This document shows, piece by piece, positions 1 through 8,276 of a stretch of 14,346 nt of DNA. Within the stretch, counting starts at the first letter, position 1, and each line of letters starts with the position of its first letter. Source of the DNA: Hyphomicrobiales bacterium (GTDB taxonomy: Bacteria; Pseudomonadota; Alphaproteobacteria; Rhizobiales; Devosiaceae); the NCBI GenBank assembly GCA_028290345.1, contig JAQGKB010000217.1, positions 1 through 14,346 of the forward strand, in the 5' to 3' direction. The position numbers and the translations under genes were made by a program. The notes under the pieces were generated by a model. It was not told where the DNA came from, did no database searches, and was given only the letters and a program-made list of their open reading frames with translations.

Positions 1-7
1 ATGGATT

Positions 8-834
8 TCAGACCGCCGTTTGGCCGACTCGCGCGAAGCGCACAGACTTAGCCAAGGATTCGACTTTGGAAAGAACTCGCGCGGTCACGTCTTCGTTCAT
101 CTCCACCGCCCTGGCGACTTCGTCCACAAGGGCCGAGCCCACCACGGCCGCGTCGGCCACACGCGCTATCGCGGCGGCTCTTTCCGGAGTCTTGATGCCG
201 AAGCCCACGGCGACCGGCAGATCGGTATGGCTCTTGATCCGATCGACGGCATCGCCCACTGCGGCACGCGATTTGATCGCGGCTCCGGTGATGCCGGTCA
301 TCGAGACATAGTAGACAAAGCCAGAAGTGTTCTTCAGCACCGCTGGCAGGCGCTTGTCATCGGTGGTCGGCGTGGTCAGACGAATGAAATTCAACCCCGC
401 CGCCAACGCGGGAATGCAGAGTTCATCGTCCTCCTCCGGCGGCAGGTCGACGACGATGAGCCCGTCGACGCCCGCCGCGAGCGCGTCCTTGATGAAGGCT
501 TGGACGCCGTAGATGAAGATCGGGTTGTAATAGCCCATCAGCACGATCGGGGTCGTCGCATCTGACTTGCGGAACTCGTCGACCATGGCGACGGTTTTGT
601 GCAGCGTCATGCCCGCCGCCAGCGCCCGCTGCCCCGCAAGTTGGATAGAGATGCCATCGGCCATCGGGTCGGAAAACGGCATGCCCAATTCGATCACGTC
701 GGCGCCCGCCGCAGGCAGGGCGGCAAGGATTTGCGCCGCCGTCGCGAGATCCGGGTCGCCGGCCATGACGAAGGTTATCAGCGCAGGACGATTTTCGGCC
801 GCGCAAGCGGCAAAGCGGTCGGCAATGCGGGTTT

Positions 835-838
<4 letters not shown>
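8..838 (-). CDS. trpA: Tryptophan synthase alpha chain
   Basis: 276 aa, full length for the family. TrpA cleaves indole-3-glycerol phosphate to indole and glyceraldehyde-3-phosphate and passes indole through the alpha2-beta2 tunnel to TrpB in the cytoplasm. The TIM-barrel landmarks are visible. VIELGMPFSDPMADG (residues 48-62) holds the two catalytic acids, Glu50 and Asp61. GYYNPIFIYG, the VSMTGITGA loop, VGFGI and the phosphate-binding VVGSALV segment follow in the usual order. The ATG at 838 is chosen over a 57-residue upstream extension because it begins at the conserved MKTRIADRF and overlaps the trpB stop as ATGA (trpB stop 835-837), a standard translational coupling. Only 7 bases follow its stop in the window, so the next gene (often accD in alphaproteobacteria) cannot be seen. 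Identity is near certain. Confidence 0.97.
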
Positions 839-2058
<1,220 letters not shown>

Positions 2059-2071
2059 TGTTTCGTCCTCT

Positions 2072-2725
2072 CTAAGCGCCGGCCGCCTGCCGCGCATTGC
2101 TGATAAAGGCCCGGATCAGGGCGGCATCCTTTTCGCCGGGCGCGGTTTCGACGCCAGACGAAACATCGATCCCGAAGGGGCGCACGGTTTTTACCGCGCT
2201 CGCCACCGTCTCCGGCGTCAGCCCCCCGGAAAGCATGAAAGAAAGCTCCGGGTCAAGCGCCTTCAGAAGCGTCCAGTCGAAAGCCACACCCAGCCCTCCG
2301 GGCCGGTCCGCCAGCTTGGGCGGCTTGGCATCGAGCAATATCCGGTCGGCGACCTCGGCAAAGCTTGCGACCCCGGCCACATCCTCGGCCGAACCGATCG
2401 GCACCGCCTTGAGGATGCTGACGCCGGCCTCGGCCCGGATCGCCTCCACGCGGTGCGGGGTTTCCAGGCCGTGCAGTTGGATCCAGTCCGGGCCGAGCGC
2501 CGCGACCTCCACCACCATCGAATTGTCCGGGTTGACCAGCAGCACCGTGGTTTCGACCCGGCCCCGCGCCTGCGAGATCAGCGAACCGATGGTGTCGATG
2601 TCAACAAAACGCGGGCTGCGCGCAAAGTGCACGAAGCCCACCATGTCGGTGCCCGCCTCGATGGCTGCCTCGAGGATTTCCGGAGTCCGGATGCCACAGA
2701 TTTTGATGATGAGGGGATCGGCCAT
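2072..2725 (-). CDS. trpF: Phosphoribosylanthranilate isomerase
   Basis: 217 aa. TrpF performs the Amadori rearrangement of N-(5-phosphoribosyl)anthranilate to CdRP, third step of tryptophan synthesis from anthranilate. Family signatures are clear: KICGIR near the N-terminus (Cys10 is the expected catalytic base), FVHFARSPRFV, WIQLHG, LLDAKPP (catalytic Asp), GGLGVAFDW, MLSGGL and the phosphate-binding IDVSSGVE with PGEKD. The start lies 5 bases after the lapA stop with only a weak AGAG ribosome site, so translation is probably coupled to the gene before it. It is followed by trpB and trpA in one transcript. The other trp genes (trpE, trpG, trpD, trpC) are not here, matching the split trp arrangement common in alphaproteobacteria. 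No attenuator or leader peptide was seen upstream. Confidence 0.96.
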   Translation of the reverse strand: MADPLIIKICGIRTPEILEAAIEAGTDMVGFVHFARSPRFVDIDTIGSLISQARGRVETTVLLVNPDNSMVVEVAALGPDWIQLHGLETPHRVEAIRAEAGVSILKAVPIGSAEDVAGVASFAEVADRILLDAKPPKLADRPGGLGVAFDWTLLKALDPELSFMLSGGLTPETVASAVKTVRPFGIDVSSGVETAPGEKDAALIRAFISNARQAAGA

Positions 2726-2730
2726 CTGCT

Positions 2731-3096
2731 CTAGCGAATGTCTGCGAGGTCGTCGACGTCGAGCAGCGCCCGGCCTTCCGGACGTTGCCCATAAGTTTTA
2801 CGCAAGGCATCGAGTTCCTTGCTCAGATGATCGGCCTCCCGCCGCCACTGGCGCTCCTTGCGCCGGTGCGCACTCTGCGCGAACCAGGTGGCGACACCAC
2901 CCAGCAACACGCCGACGAGCAGCACGGCGAAGATCACCAGGAACAGCGGCACCCCGAACCCGGGTGCCGTCAGAGCTTCCGAGGAGATGAAAGGGTTGAA
3001 ATTGACGACCACCAATTGGCGGTTAGCGAGGCAAAAAATAATCAGGGCCGCGCAAAGCGGCACGAGAACGACCCAACCCGCAATGCGTTTGACCAT
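2731..3096 (-). CDS. LapA-domain (DUF1049) inner-membrane protein
   Basis: 121 aa. Two hydrophobic segments are evident: about residues 5-24 (GWVVLVPLCAALIIFCLAN) and about 47-71 (FGVPLFLVIFAVLLVGVLLG). A charged, probably coiled-coil tail runs from about 76 to 105 (HRRKERQWRREADHLSKEL). This is the architecture of the lipopolysaccharide assembly protein A domain: an inner-membrane hairpin with a cytoplasmic helix. In E. coli LapA works with LapB in control of LPS synthesis. A lapB homologue is not in this window, so the role here is inferred from the family only. It sits 35 bases after ihfB and 5 bases before trpF, an order often seen in alphaproteobacteria, and so is probably co-transcribed with both. 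The Shine-Dalgarno is weak (GGGA, about 10 bases before the ATG). Confidence 0.85.
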   Translation of the reverse strand: MVKRIAGWVVLVPLCAALIIFCLANRQLVVVNFNPFISSEALTAPGFGVPLFLVIFAVLLVGVLLGGVATWFAQSAHRRKERQWRREADHLSKELDALRKTYGQRPEGRALLDVDDLADIR

Positions 3097-3131
3097 AAAA
3101 GCAATGTCCCGGCGCGAAGGTTCAAACCGCC

Positions 3132-3410
3132 CTAGCGATTGAGCCGCTCGCGGATCTCCTTGCCGGCCTTGAACTGAGGAACGTACTTTTCGCCAACGTC
3201 CACCTGTTCGCCGGTACGCGGATTGCGCCCGACGCGGGCCGGGCGGTTTTTAACCGAAAACGCACCAAAACCGCGCAGTTCGACCCGATCGCCGCGCGCC
3301 ATCGCGTCACCCACTTCATCGAGGATCGCGTTGACGATATTTTCGATGTCCCGTTGAAACAGATGCGGATTTTCGTCAGCCAGTTTTTGAACCAGTTCAG
3401 ACTTGATCAT
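3132..3410 (-). CDS. ihfB: Integration host factor subunit beta
   Basis: 92 aa, a normal length for IHF/HU proteins. The start MIKSELVQKLA and the sequence around the DNA-binding arm, RGFGAFSVKNRPARVGRNPRTGE, match IhfB rather than HU. Pro64 in GRNPRTG is the residue that intercalates and kinks DNA. KYVPQFKAGKEIRERL is the usual C-terminal helix region. IHF beta pairs with IhfA (not in this window) to bend DNA at specific sites, affecting replication, recombination and promoter architecture. It lies 47 bases downstream of sppA and 35 upstream of the LapA-domain gene. Its ribosome site is poor (a G run just upstream of the ATG). HU beta is the only realistic alternative and is less likely given the MTKSEL-type N-terminus. 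Confidence 0.94.
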   Translation of the reverse strand: MIKSELVQKLADENPHLFQRDIENIVNAILDEVGDAMARGDRVELRGFGAFSVKNRPARVGRNPRTGEQVDVGEKYVPQFKAGKEIRERLNR

Positions 3411-3457
3411 TACCGCCCCCGAGTGTGTCGCCGCGTTTCAGCGTCCTGTCAGACGTT

Positions 3458-4411
3458 CTAAGAGGGGCCAACCTGCCAAAGCGATACCAGTCCGTCAAGC
3501 GCGATGGGAGCGTTGGCTGGTAGACCGAGCACCGCCCGAGCCTCCGAGCCAAAGAATTTGCCCAGCCCCGGCCAGCCGCCCTCCAGCGGAAATTGCGTAA
3601 TGATCGGCAAATCGGGAGCAATTTTCTTGTCGCTCTCGAGCCAGGACTTCGCCTCGGCCTCGCCGCCAATGGCGTCGATCAGCTTGGCGTCCAGGGCCTG
3701 GCGTCCCGTGAGGACCCGGCCATCTGCCAGTGTCAGCGCCTGCGGCCGCGGAATGCCACGGCGCTCGGCCACGATATCGACGAACCAGTTGAAGCTGTCG
3801 GTGATCAGCGCGTTCAGGGCGACTCGCACCTCGGGCTTGATCGGCCCGCTGAAGTCGGGCTCGGCCTTCAGCGGCCCTGAGGCGACCTTGTCCAGATTGA
3901 CACCGACGGTGTTAAGCAGCTTGCCCAAGTCCACGTGCTGGAAGAGCACTCCAATGGACCCAACCATCGAGAGGCGCCGGGCGAAAATCCGGTCTGACGC
4001 GATCGCCGTCATATAGGCAGCCGATGCGCCCAATTCGGCGATGACTGCAACGACCGGCTTCTTGGCCCGCAAGGCGCTGAGCGATTCATAGAGTTCCTCG
4101 CCGCCAGCCGTCGTGCCCCCCGGGCTGTTGATGGCAAGGATCACCGCCTTGACCGACGGATCGTCGGCAAGTTTCTTGAAGGCGGCGAGTCGCTCTGGAT
4201 CGGATGAAATCGTGCCGTCGATGGTGATCCGCGCAATGTGGTCGGCGACCGGCGTGTTCCGCAGCGCAAACCGGCCAGCGACAGCGAGAATCGCGACCGC
4301 CAGTGCGATGAACGCCAGCACCCGCCAGCGCCGCCGAGAGGCGCGCAATTGCCCTGTGACGGGAATGAGATGTGCCGGATCGTCCTTGGTTTCTGTCGAC
4401 ATCGTGCTCAT
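3458..4411 (-). CDS. sppA: Signal peptide peptidase SppA, short (36K) type, S49 family
   Basis: 317 aa. SppA is a membrane-anchored serine protease that degrades cleaved signal peptides. One transmembrane segment is seen at about residues 30-47, with the protease domain after it. The Ser/Lys dyad is visible: Ser130 in ELGASAAYM and Lys182 in ASGPLKAEP. Their 52-residue spacing equals that of the Ser147/Lys199 pair in Bacillus SppA. AINSPGGT (about 93-100) and SMVGSIGV (about 148-155) are further S49 markers. This is the half-size form with a single catalytic domain, not the 67 kDa enterobacterial form. Start choice is uncertain: ATG at 4411 and ATG at 4402 are both possible and neither has an ideal ribosome site (GGAGAG lies about 15 bases before the first). 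It begins 85 bases after the brnA stop, a stretch in which I see no convincing promoter. Confidence 0.93.
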   Translation of the reverse strand: MSTMSTETKDDPAHLIPVTGQLRASRRRWRVLAFIALAVAILAVAGRFALRNTPVADHIARITIDGTISSDPERLAAFKKLADDPSVKAVILAINSPGGTTAGGEELYESLSALRAKKPVVAVIAELGASAAYMTAIASDRIFARRLSMVGSIGVLFQHVDLGKLLNTVGVNLDKVASGPLKAEPDFSGPIKPEVRVALNALITDSFNWFVDIVAERRGIPRPQALTLADGRVLTGRQALDAKLIDAIGGEAEAKSWLESDKKIAPDLPIITQFPLEGGWPGLGKFFGSEARAVLGLPANAPIALDGLVSLWQVGPS

Positions 4412-4496
4412 CGGAAAATTGAATGGCTCTCCAGCGACTTACGCTTCGGATCGGCCGTTTGCAAGGCAAGCGCCACGGAACGCCAGATCCGGCCCT

Positions 4497-4817
4497 TCAG
4501 CCCGCCTTCTTCTCCTGCTCGGCCACATACTCGCGCAGTGCTTGGTTGATCTTGGTCTGGTAGCCCTTGCCCTTGTCGGCATGGCTCTTGAACCACTCGA
4601 TCAGGTCGGCATCGATCCGCAGCGTCAGCTGCTTTTTGAGTGGGCGATAGAATGGGTTGCGAACGGCGTTCCGCCAAAATTGTTCGGTCGCCTCCGGAAT
4701 ATCCGAGTAGTCGATCGAGTCATCTGGCAAGGAAGCCAATTTTTCCAGTCGATCTTTTTGTTCGTCCGAAAGCTCGGTTCGAACATATTTGACGACTCTA
4801 GCCGATTTGCCGCTCAT
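4497..4817 (-). CDS. brnA: BrnA-family antitoxin and autorepressor
   Basis: 106 aa. The C-terminal half carries the BrnA pattern: a ribbon strand KKQLTLRIDADLIEWFKS (about 61-78) followed by GKGYQTKINQALREYV (about 83-98), a ribbon-helix-helix DNA-binding fold. The N-terminal part is charged and is expected to bind the toxin. BrnA neutralises BrnT and, with it, represses their shared promoter. The ATG at 4817 lies inside the end of brnT, with a 20-base overlap. The order toxin first, antitoxin second is the one known for brnTA. AAGG and AGAG upstream of the ATG can serve as ribosome sites. Identification rests on motif recognition and on the adjacent BrnT. I see no frameshift or truncation, so the pair is probably functional. 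Confidence 0.9.
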   Translation of the reverse strand: MSGKSARVVKYVRTELSDEQKDRLEKLASLPDDSIDYSDIPEATEQFWRNAVRNPFYRPLKKQLTLRIDADLIEWFKSHADKGKGYQTKINQALREYVAEQEKKAG

Positions 4818-5088
4818 ATCTCTGCCTTTCCAGACGATTGGCCCTTCGCGCCGAGATCATCCTGACCACTTCATGGCCGCTAAACTCATCTCTGTGCGTG
4901 TAGGCCACGAAGAAAATCTGGACGTCGTTGACGCTCCCGATGGCCTGCCAGCGTTCTTCGCTATCCACAAAGCCCTGAAGCTCGATCAATGCGAACGGGT
5001 CATCGAAAACATAGGCGGCATCCTCGAACGCGATGCCATGCTTGGCGATGTTGGCCCGGTTCTTCTCCTCGTCCCACTCGAACTCCAT
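4798..5088 (-). CDS. brnT: BrnT-family ribonuclease toxin
   Basis: 96 aa from the ATG at 5088. It opens with MEFEWDEEKNRANIAKHGI, the hallmark of BrnT, then FEDAAYVFDDP, EERWQAIG and VRMISARRANRLERQRY near the end, all conserved family positions. BrnT has a RelE-like fold and cleaves RNA, inhibiting translation until bound by BrnA. The frame is open for eight more codons upstream (to 5112), but the ATG at 5088 starts at the conserved MEFEWDE and has a G-rich ribosome site (GGGGGAG) just before it, so it is preferred. It overlaps brnA by 20 bases. The 46 bases between this start and the preceding GNAT gene hold a 7-bp-arm palindrome that could be the BrnA operator. Confidence 0.91.
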   Translation of the reverse strand: MEFEWDEEKNRANIAKHGIAFEDAAYVFDDPFALIELQGFVDSEERWQAIGSVNDVQIFFVAYTHRDEFSGHEVVRMISARRANRLERQRYERQIG

Positions 5089-5113
5089 GCGCTCCCCCAA
5101 GCACAGCCCCATG

Positions 5114-5133
5114 TAACTACAATTTCGTAGTTA
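5114..5133. promoter_or_regulatory. Perfect inverted repeat, candidate brnTA operator/promoter
   Basis: TAACTAC (5114-5120) and GTAGTTA (5127-5133) are perfect inverted arms around a 6-base AT-rich spacer. The repeat lies 26 bases upstream of the brnT start. On the minus strand it falls between a TTGAAT -35-like hexamer (5138 to 5133) and a poor -10 match (TACATG, 5115 to 5110) at 17-base spacing. A BrnA dimer binding here would block polymerase, consistent with known brnTA autoregulation. The operator role is inferred; the palindrome is directly visible. Confidence 0.5.
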
Positions 5134-5134
5134 T

Positions 5135-5641
5135 TCAACTCAGCCGTTTCACCATGAACTTTGCCGCCGCCTCGTAGCCCAAAAGTCTTTCCTCCATTCC
5201 CGGTATCTCCTCCACGGCAAAACCGTGCCGCTCCCAAAAGCCTTGCGAGTGGTTGACCGCGACAAGGCTCATCGTCGCGAACCCTTGAGCGCGGGCGTGC
5301 TTGGCAAAGGCCTCGACGATGTGGCTGGCTGCCCCCACTCGCCGGGCAACGGGGAGTAGGGCGAGGTCGTGGATGTAGTAGGTATCGGCATCGGGCGGCA
5401 GCCGCACCAGCAAGGCATTGAGCGCCGGGATGCTCCGGGCCGCCCATGGATGGCTCAACACATAGCCGCTCGGCCGCTCACCGATCTCGAGCATATAGGC
5501 GCCATTGCGGTAAAGCTGCTGCTTTTCGGCGAGCACCGCCGGCTCCTCGAAGAAGCTCGGATGCACCTGCGCGGCAATCTTTTCGACATCCGGCAAATCG
5601 AAAGCGGACATGGCCCGCCAGGCGACATCTTTGAGTTTCAT
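5135..5641 (-). CDS. GNAT-family N-acetyltransferase
   Basis: 168 aa. The GNAT core is recognisable. HDLALLPVARRVGAASHIVEAF (about 91-112, given in two parts: strand HDLALLPVA, then loop RRVGAAS) is the acetyl-CoA pyrophosphate-binding motif A. NHSQGFWERHGF (about 130-141) is motif B, with the aromatic residues usual at the end of the fold. The substrate cannot be told from sequence; close family members act on small amines or protein N-termini. The start ATG has a GGGG ribosome site 9 bases upstream. It begins 15 bases after the last base of the rpsA terminator stem and ends 46 bases before brnT, so it may share a transcript with the toxin-antitoxin pair, either as read-through from rpsA or from an unseen promoter. 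Whether it belongs functionally to that pair is unknown. Confidence 0.82.
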   Translation of the reverse strand: MKLKDVAWRAMSAFDLPDVEKIAAQVHPSFFEEPAVLAEKQQLYRNGAYMLEIGERPSGYVLSHPWAARSIPALNALLVRLPPDADTYYIHDLALLPVARRVGAASHIVEAFAKHARAQGFATMSLVAVNHSQGFWERHGFAVEEIPGMEERLLGYEAAAKFMVKRLS

Positions 5642-5655
5642 CGAGCAAGCCCCCT

Positions 5656-5692
5656 AAAAAACCAAAAGGCCCGCGCTGGGGAGCGCGGGCCT
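5656..5692 (-). terminator. Intrinsic terminator of rpsA
   Basis: A perfect 11-bp GC-rich stem (5667-5677 with 5682-5692) closes a 4-base loop. On the minus strand it is followed by TTTTGGTTTTTT. It lies 24 bases after the rpsA stop and just before the GNAT start, so it should end most rpsA transcription and insulate the GNAT-brnTA insert. Confidence 0.93.
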
Positions 5693-5700
5693 ATCGTTGC

Positions 5701-5721
5701 AACTAAGCAGAAAGCTTAGTT
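5701..5721 (-). repeat. Short inverted repeat covering the rpsA stop codon
   Basis: AACTAAGC (5701-5708) and GCTTAGTT (5714-5721) are perfect 8-base arms around AGAAA. The rpsA stop codon (5716-5718) lies inside one arm. It precedes the strong terminator by 8 bases. It may be an mRNA 3'-end stabilising or transcription-pausing hairpin, or chance. Only the symmetry is certain. Confidence 0.55.
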
Positions 5722-7410
5722 CTTGTCGCGATCCTTGAGCGCGGCGCCCAGGATGTCGCCGAGCGAAGCGCCCGAATCCGAGGATCCGTAGGCCGCCACG
5801 GCTTCCTTCTCTTCGGCGATTTCAAGCGCCTTGATCGAGAGCGAGATGCGGTTGGTCTTGCGATCGTACTGGATCACGCGAGCATCAACCTTTTCGCCCT
5901 TCGAGAAGCGCTCCGGGCGCTGGTCGTTGCGATCGCGGCTGAGGTCGGCGCGACGGATGAACGCGGTCAGGTCGGTATCGGCAATCCTGACTTCGATGCC
6001 GCCCTCGTTGACTTCGGTCACCGTGCCGGTCACCACGGCACCCTTCTTGATGGTGTCGCCGGCTTCCGCATAGGGGTCGCCGCCAAGCTGCTTGATACCC
6101 AGCGAGATGCGTTCCTTCTCGATATCGACATCAAGCACCTTGGCCTGGACGATATCGCCACGGTTGAAGGCATCGAGGGCTTCTTCGCCCGACTTGCCCC
6201 AATCGAGGTCGGAAAGGTGCACCATGCCGTCCACATCGCCGTCGAGGCCGATGAACAGGCCGAACTCGGTCTTGTTCTTGACTTCGCCTTCAATGGTGGA
6301 GCCCACGGGGAACTTCTCGGCGAAGCTTTCCCACGGATTGGCCAGGGTCTGCTTGAGACCGAGCGAAATACGGCGCTTATCGGGATCGACCTCGAGCACC
6401 ACGACTTCGACTTCCTGCGAAGTCGAAACGATCTTGCCCGGATGCACGTTCTTCTTGGTCCAGCTCATTTCCGAGACGTGGATCAAGCCTTCGATGCCCG
6501 GCTCGAGTTCGACGAATGCGCCGTAGTCGGTGATGTTGGTCACGCGGCCGGTGAACTTGGCGCCCACCGGGTACTTCGCGGCAATGCCATCCCACGGATC
6601 CGCCTGCAGCTGCTTCATGCCGAGGCTGATGCGGTGGCTTTCATGGTTGATGCGGACGATCTGCACCTTGATGGTCTCGCCGATCGACAGCACTTCGGTC
6701 GGGTGATTGACCCGGCGCCAGGCAATGTCGGTGACGTGCAACAGGCCATCGATGCCGCCCAGGTCTACGAACGCACCGTAATCGGTGATGTTCTTGACCA
6801 CGCCGTCAACGACCTGGCCTTCTTCGAGCTGCTGGACGATTTCCGAGCGCTGTTCTGCGCGGCTCTCTTCGAGGATCGCACGACGCGACACAACGATGTT
6901 GCCGCGGCGCTTGTCCATCTTCAGAATCTGGAACGGCTGCGGCACATTCATCAGCGGCCCGATATCGCGGATCGGACGGATGTCGACCTGCGAGCGCGGC
7001 AGGAACGCCACGGCGCCGTCGAGGTCGACGGTGAACCCACCCTTGAAGTGGTTGAAGATGATGCCTTCGACACGCTCGTTCTTGGCGTGCATTTCTTCGA
7101 GCTTGACCCAGCTCTCTTCGCGGCGGGCCTTCTCACGGCTGAGGACGGCTTCGCCAAGCGAATTCTCGACGCGGTCGACGTAAACCTCGACGATCGATCC
7201 GACCTTGAGCGTGCCATCGCGGCCCGCCTGCCCAAATTCCTTCATCGCGATGCGACCTTCGGTCTTCAGACCGACGTCAATGATCGCGAGATCTTTTTCA
7301 ATCGCAACGATCGTCCCTTTGACGACAGCGCCTTCCAGCGGCTCGTTGTCGATGAACGAATCCATCAAGAGGGATTCGAAATCTTCTTTCGTCACAGTTT
7401 GCTGTGCCAT
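5716..7410 (-). CDS. rpsA: 30S ribosomal protein S1
   Basis: 564 aa, normal for a six-domain S1. The S1/OB-fold repeats fall at about residues 27-93, 112-178, 198-266, 283-353, 370-440 and 457-527. Domains 1 and 2 are the divergent ribosome-binding type. Domains 3 to 6 carry repeated signatures such as ITDYGAFVDLGGIDGLLHV (207-225) and RISLGMKQL or RISLGIKQL at domain ends. S1 binds mRNA at the 30S platform and aids initiation on structured or weak-Shine-Dalgarno messages. The start ATG has GGAG five bases upstream. A 217-base gap separates it from cmk, the usual upstream neighbour in proteobacteria, and that gap is strongly structured (see leader). A hairpin covers its stop codon and a strong terminator follows. 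Confidence 0.98.
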   Translation of the reverse strand: MAQQTVTKEDFESLLMDSFIDNEPLEGAVVKGTIVAIEKDLAIIDVGLKTEGRIAMKEFGQAGRDGTLKVGSIVEVYVDRVENSLGEAVLSREKARREESWVKLEEMHAKNERVEGIIFNHFKGGFTVDLDGAVAFLPRSQVDIRPIRDIGPLMNVPQPFQILKMDKRRGNIVVSRRAILEESRAEQRSEIVQQLEEGQVVDGVVKNITDYGAFVDLGGIDGLLHVTDIAWRRVNHPTEVLSIGETIKVQIVRINHESHRISLGMKQLQADPWDGIAAKYPVGAKFTGRVTNITDYGAFVELEPGIEGLIHVSEMSWTKKNVHPGKIVSTSQEVEVVVLEVDPDKRRISLGLKQTLANPWESFAEKFPVGSTIEGEVKNKTEFGLFIGLDGDVDGMVHLSDLDWGKSGEEALDAFNRGDIVQAKVLDVDIEKERISLGIKQLGGDPYAEAGDTIKKGAVVTGTVTEVNEGGIEVRIADTDLTAFIRRADLSRDRNDQRPERFSKGEKVDARVIQYDRKTNRISLSIKALEIAEEKEAVAAYGSSDSGASLGDILGAALKDRDKN

Positions 7411-7422
7411 GTATTCTCCAGT

Positions 7423-7522
7423 TGCACCGGCGGTTTGGTTAAATTTCCGACTTCGTCAGGATCGAGCGCCCCGCCATTTCGCAAAAACGCAAAATAGCCC
7501 GGTGCACGGGCGCTCATCCTGA
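7423..7522 (-). promoter_or_regulatory. Structured rpsA 5' leader, possible pseudoknot and autogenous control element
   Basis: Reading the minus strand, 7522-7508 pairs with 7471-7456 as 15 bp (TCAGGAT plus GAGCGCCC, complement GGGCGCTC plus ATCCTGA) with a single bulged base at 7463. Inside the loop, 7495-7489 pairs with 7482-7476 as a 7-bp hairpin (one U-G pair). The loop segment TGCACCGG (7506-7499) is exactly complementary to CCGGTGCA (7430-7423), which ends three bases before the rpsA Shine-Dalgarno GGAG. Pairing these would make an H-type pseudoknot abutting the ribosome site. The connecting strand 7455-7431 is A-rich and contains GGAAATTTAACCAAACC, suited to S1 binding. E. coli rpsA is known to be autoregulated through its leader; a similar role here is inferred. 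A weak promoter-like pair (TTGGGT, 17 bases, CATATC) lies at 7593-7565. Nothing else was recognised in 7523-7627. Confidence 0.6.
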
Positions 7523-7627
7523 AAGATGTCGACTGGTTATTTTGGCCTCGCAGCCACGCCCCCTGATATGGGGAGTGATCGATCCAGACCCAAGACCGCA
7601 AGGATGGATTTCAGGCGAACCGACGGA

Positions 7628-8266
7628 TCAGGGCCTGGCCTTGCGCGCCATGGTCTCGTCGACAATTGCGACGGCTGCGCGGAGTGCGGCTTCTATATCG
7701 AGTTCGGTGGTATCAAGCAAGACCGCGTCGGACGCTGGAAAGAACCGGCCATTCGGATTGTTCCGGTCGCGCGCATCGCGCTCCTCGATCTGGCTCAGCA
7801 GCGCCTCGCGATCGACTATCTGCCCGCGCGCCTCGAACTGGCGGGCGCGCCGTTCCATCCGCGCCCGCGCTTCGGCCACGATGAAAAGCTTTACGTCCGC
7901 ATCGGGACAGATCACCGTGCCGATGTCGCGCCCATCGAGCACCGCGCCCCCGGGCCGCAGCGCGAAGTCACGCTGAAAGGCAAAGAGCGCGTGCCGCACC
8001 TCGCCGATCACGGCGACCTTGGAAGCAAGGCTGCCGATTTCCCCGCTCGCCAGCAGTTCCGGATGCAGGTCACCCAAGTCTATGCTTTGCGCTGCGGCGA
8101 TCGCCTCGGCCTCGAATTCGGGCGTGCTCTCGAAGGCCGCGACCGCCTTGCCCACCGCACGATAGAGTAGCCCGGTATCGAGGTGCGGCAGGCCATAATG
8201 CCCGCCGAGTCCCGCGGCCAGTGTTCCCTTGCCCGATGCCGCCGGTCCATCCACTGCAATGATCAT
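7628..8266 (-). CDS. cmk: Cytidylate kinase (CMP/dCMP kinase)
   Basis: 212 aa. Cmk phosphorylates CMP and dCMP with ATP for nucleotide recycling. The P-loop GPAASGKGT is at residues 7-15, LDTGLLYRAVG (about 29-39) is the nucleotide-monophosphate region, and LDGRDIGTVICPDAD (110-124) contains the conserved CMP-binding Arg and Asp. ERDARDRNNP (162-171) is the lid motif. The length is typical of the compact type. The start ATG has GAGG 8 bases upstream. It lies upstream of rpsA on the same strand, a very common pairing, but the gap is 217 bases. The next gene on the other side is divergent, so cmk probably begins its own transcription unit in 8267-8492. Confidence 0.97.
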   Translation of the reverse strand: MIIAVDGPAASGKGTLAAGLGGHYGLPHLDTGLLYRAVGKAVAAFESTPEFEAEAIAAAQSIDLGDLHPELLASGEIGSLASKVAVIGEVRHALFAFQRDFALRPGGAVLDGRDIGTVICPDADVKLFIVAEARARMERRARQFEARGQIVDREALLSQIEERDARDRNNPNGRFFPASDAVLLDTTELDIEAALRAAVAIVDETMARKARP

Positions 8267-8276
8267 GTGCGGTGCC

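Noticed and set aside
6217..7497. Long open frame (426 codons) on the plus strand opposite rpsA
   Set aside because: It mirrors the rpsA codon pattern, resembles no protein family, and is a common antisense artefact in high-GC genes.
7497..7511. Small GCCCG/CGGGC hairpin as a cmk terminator
   Set aside because: Only 5 bp, and its bases are better explained by the larger rpsA leader stem and pseudoknot pairing; the following U-run is interrupted.
7560..7573. CCCC-GGGG mini-hairpin between cmk and rpsA
   Set aside because: Only 4 to 5 bp with no T-run; likely chance in GC-rich DNA.
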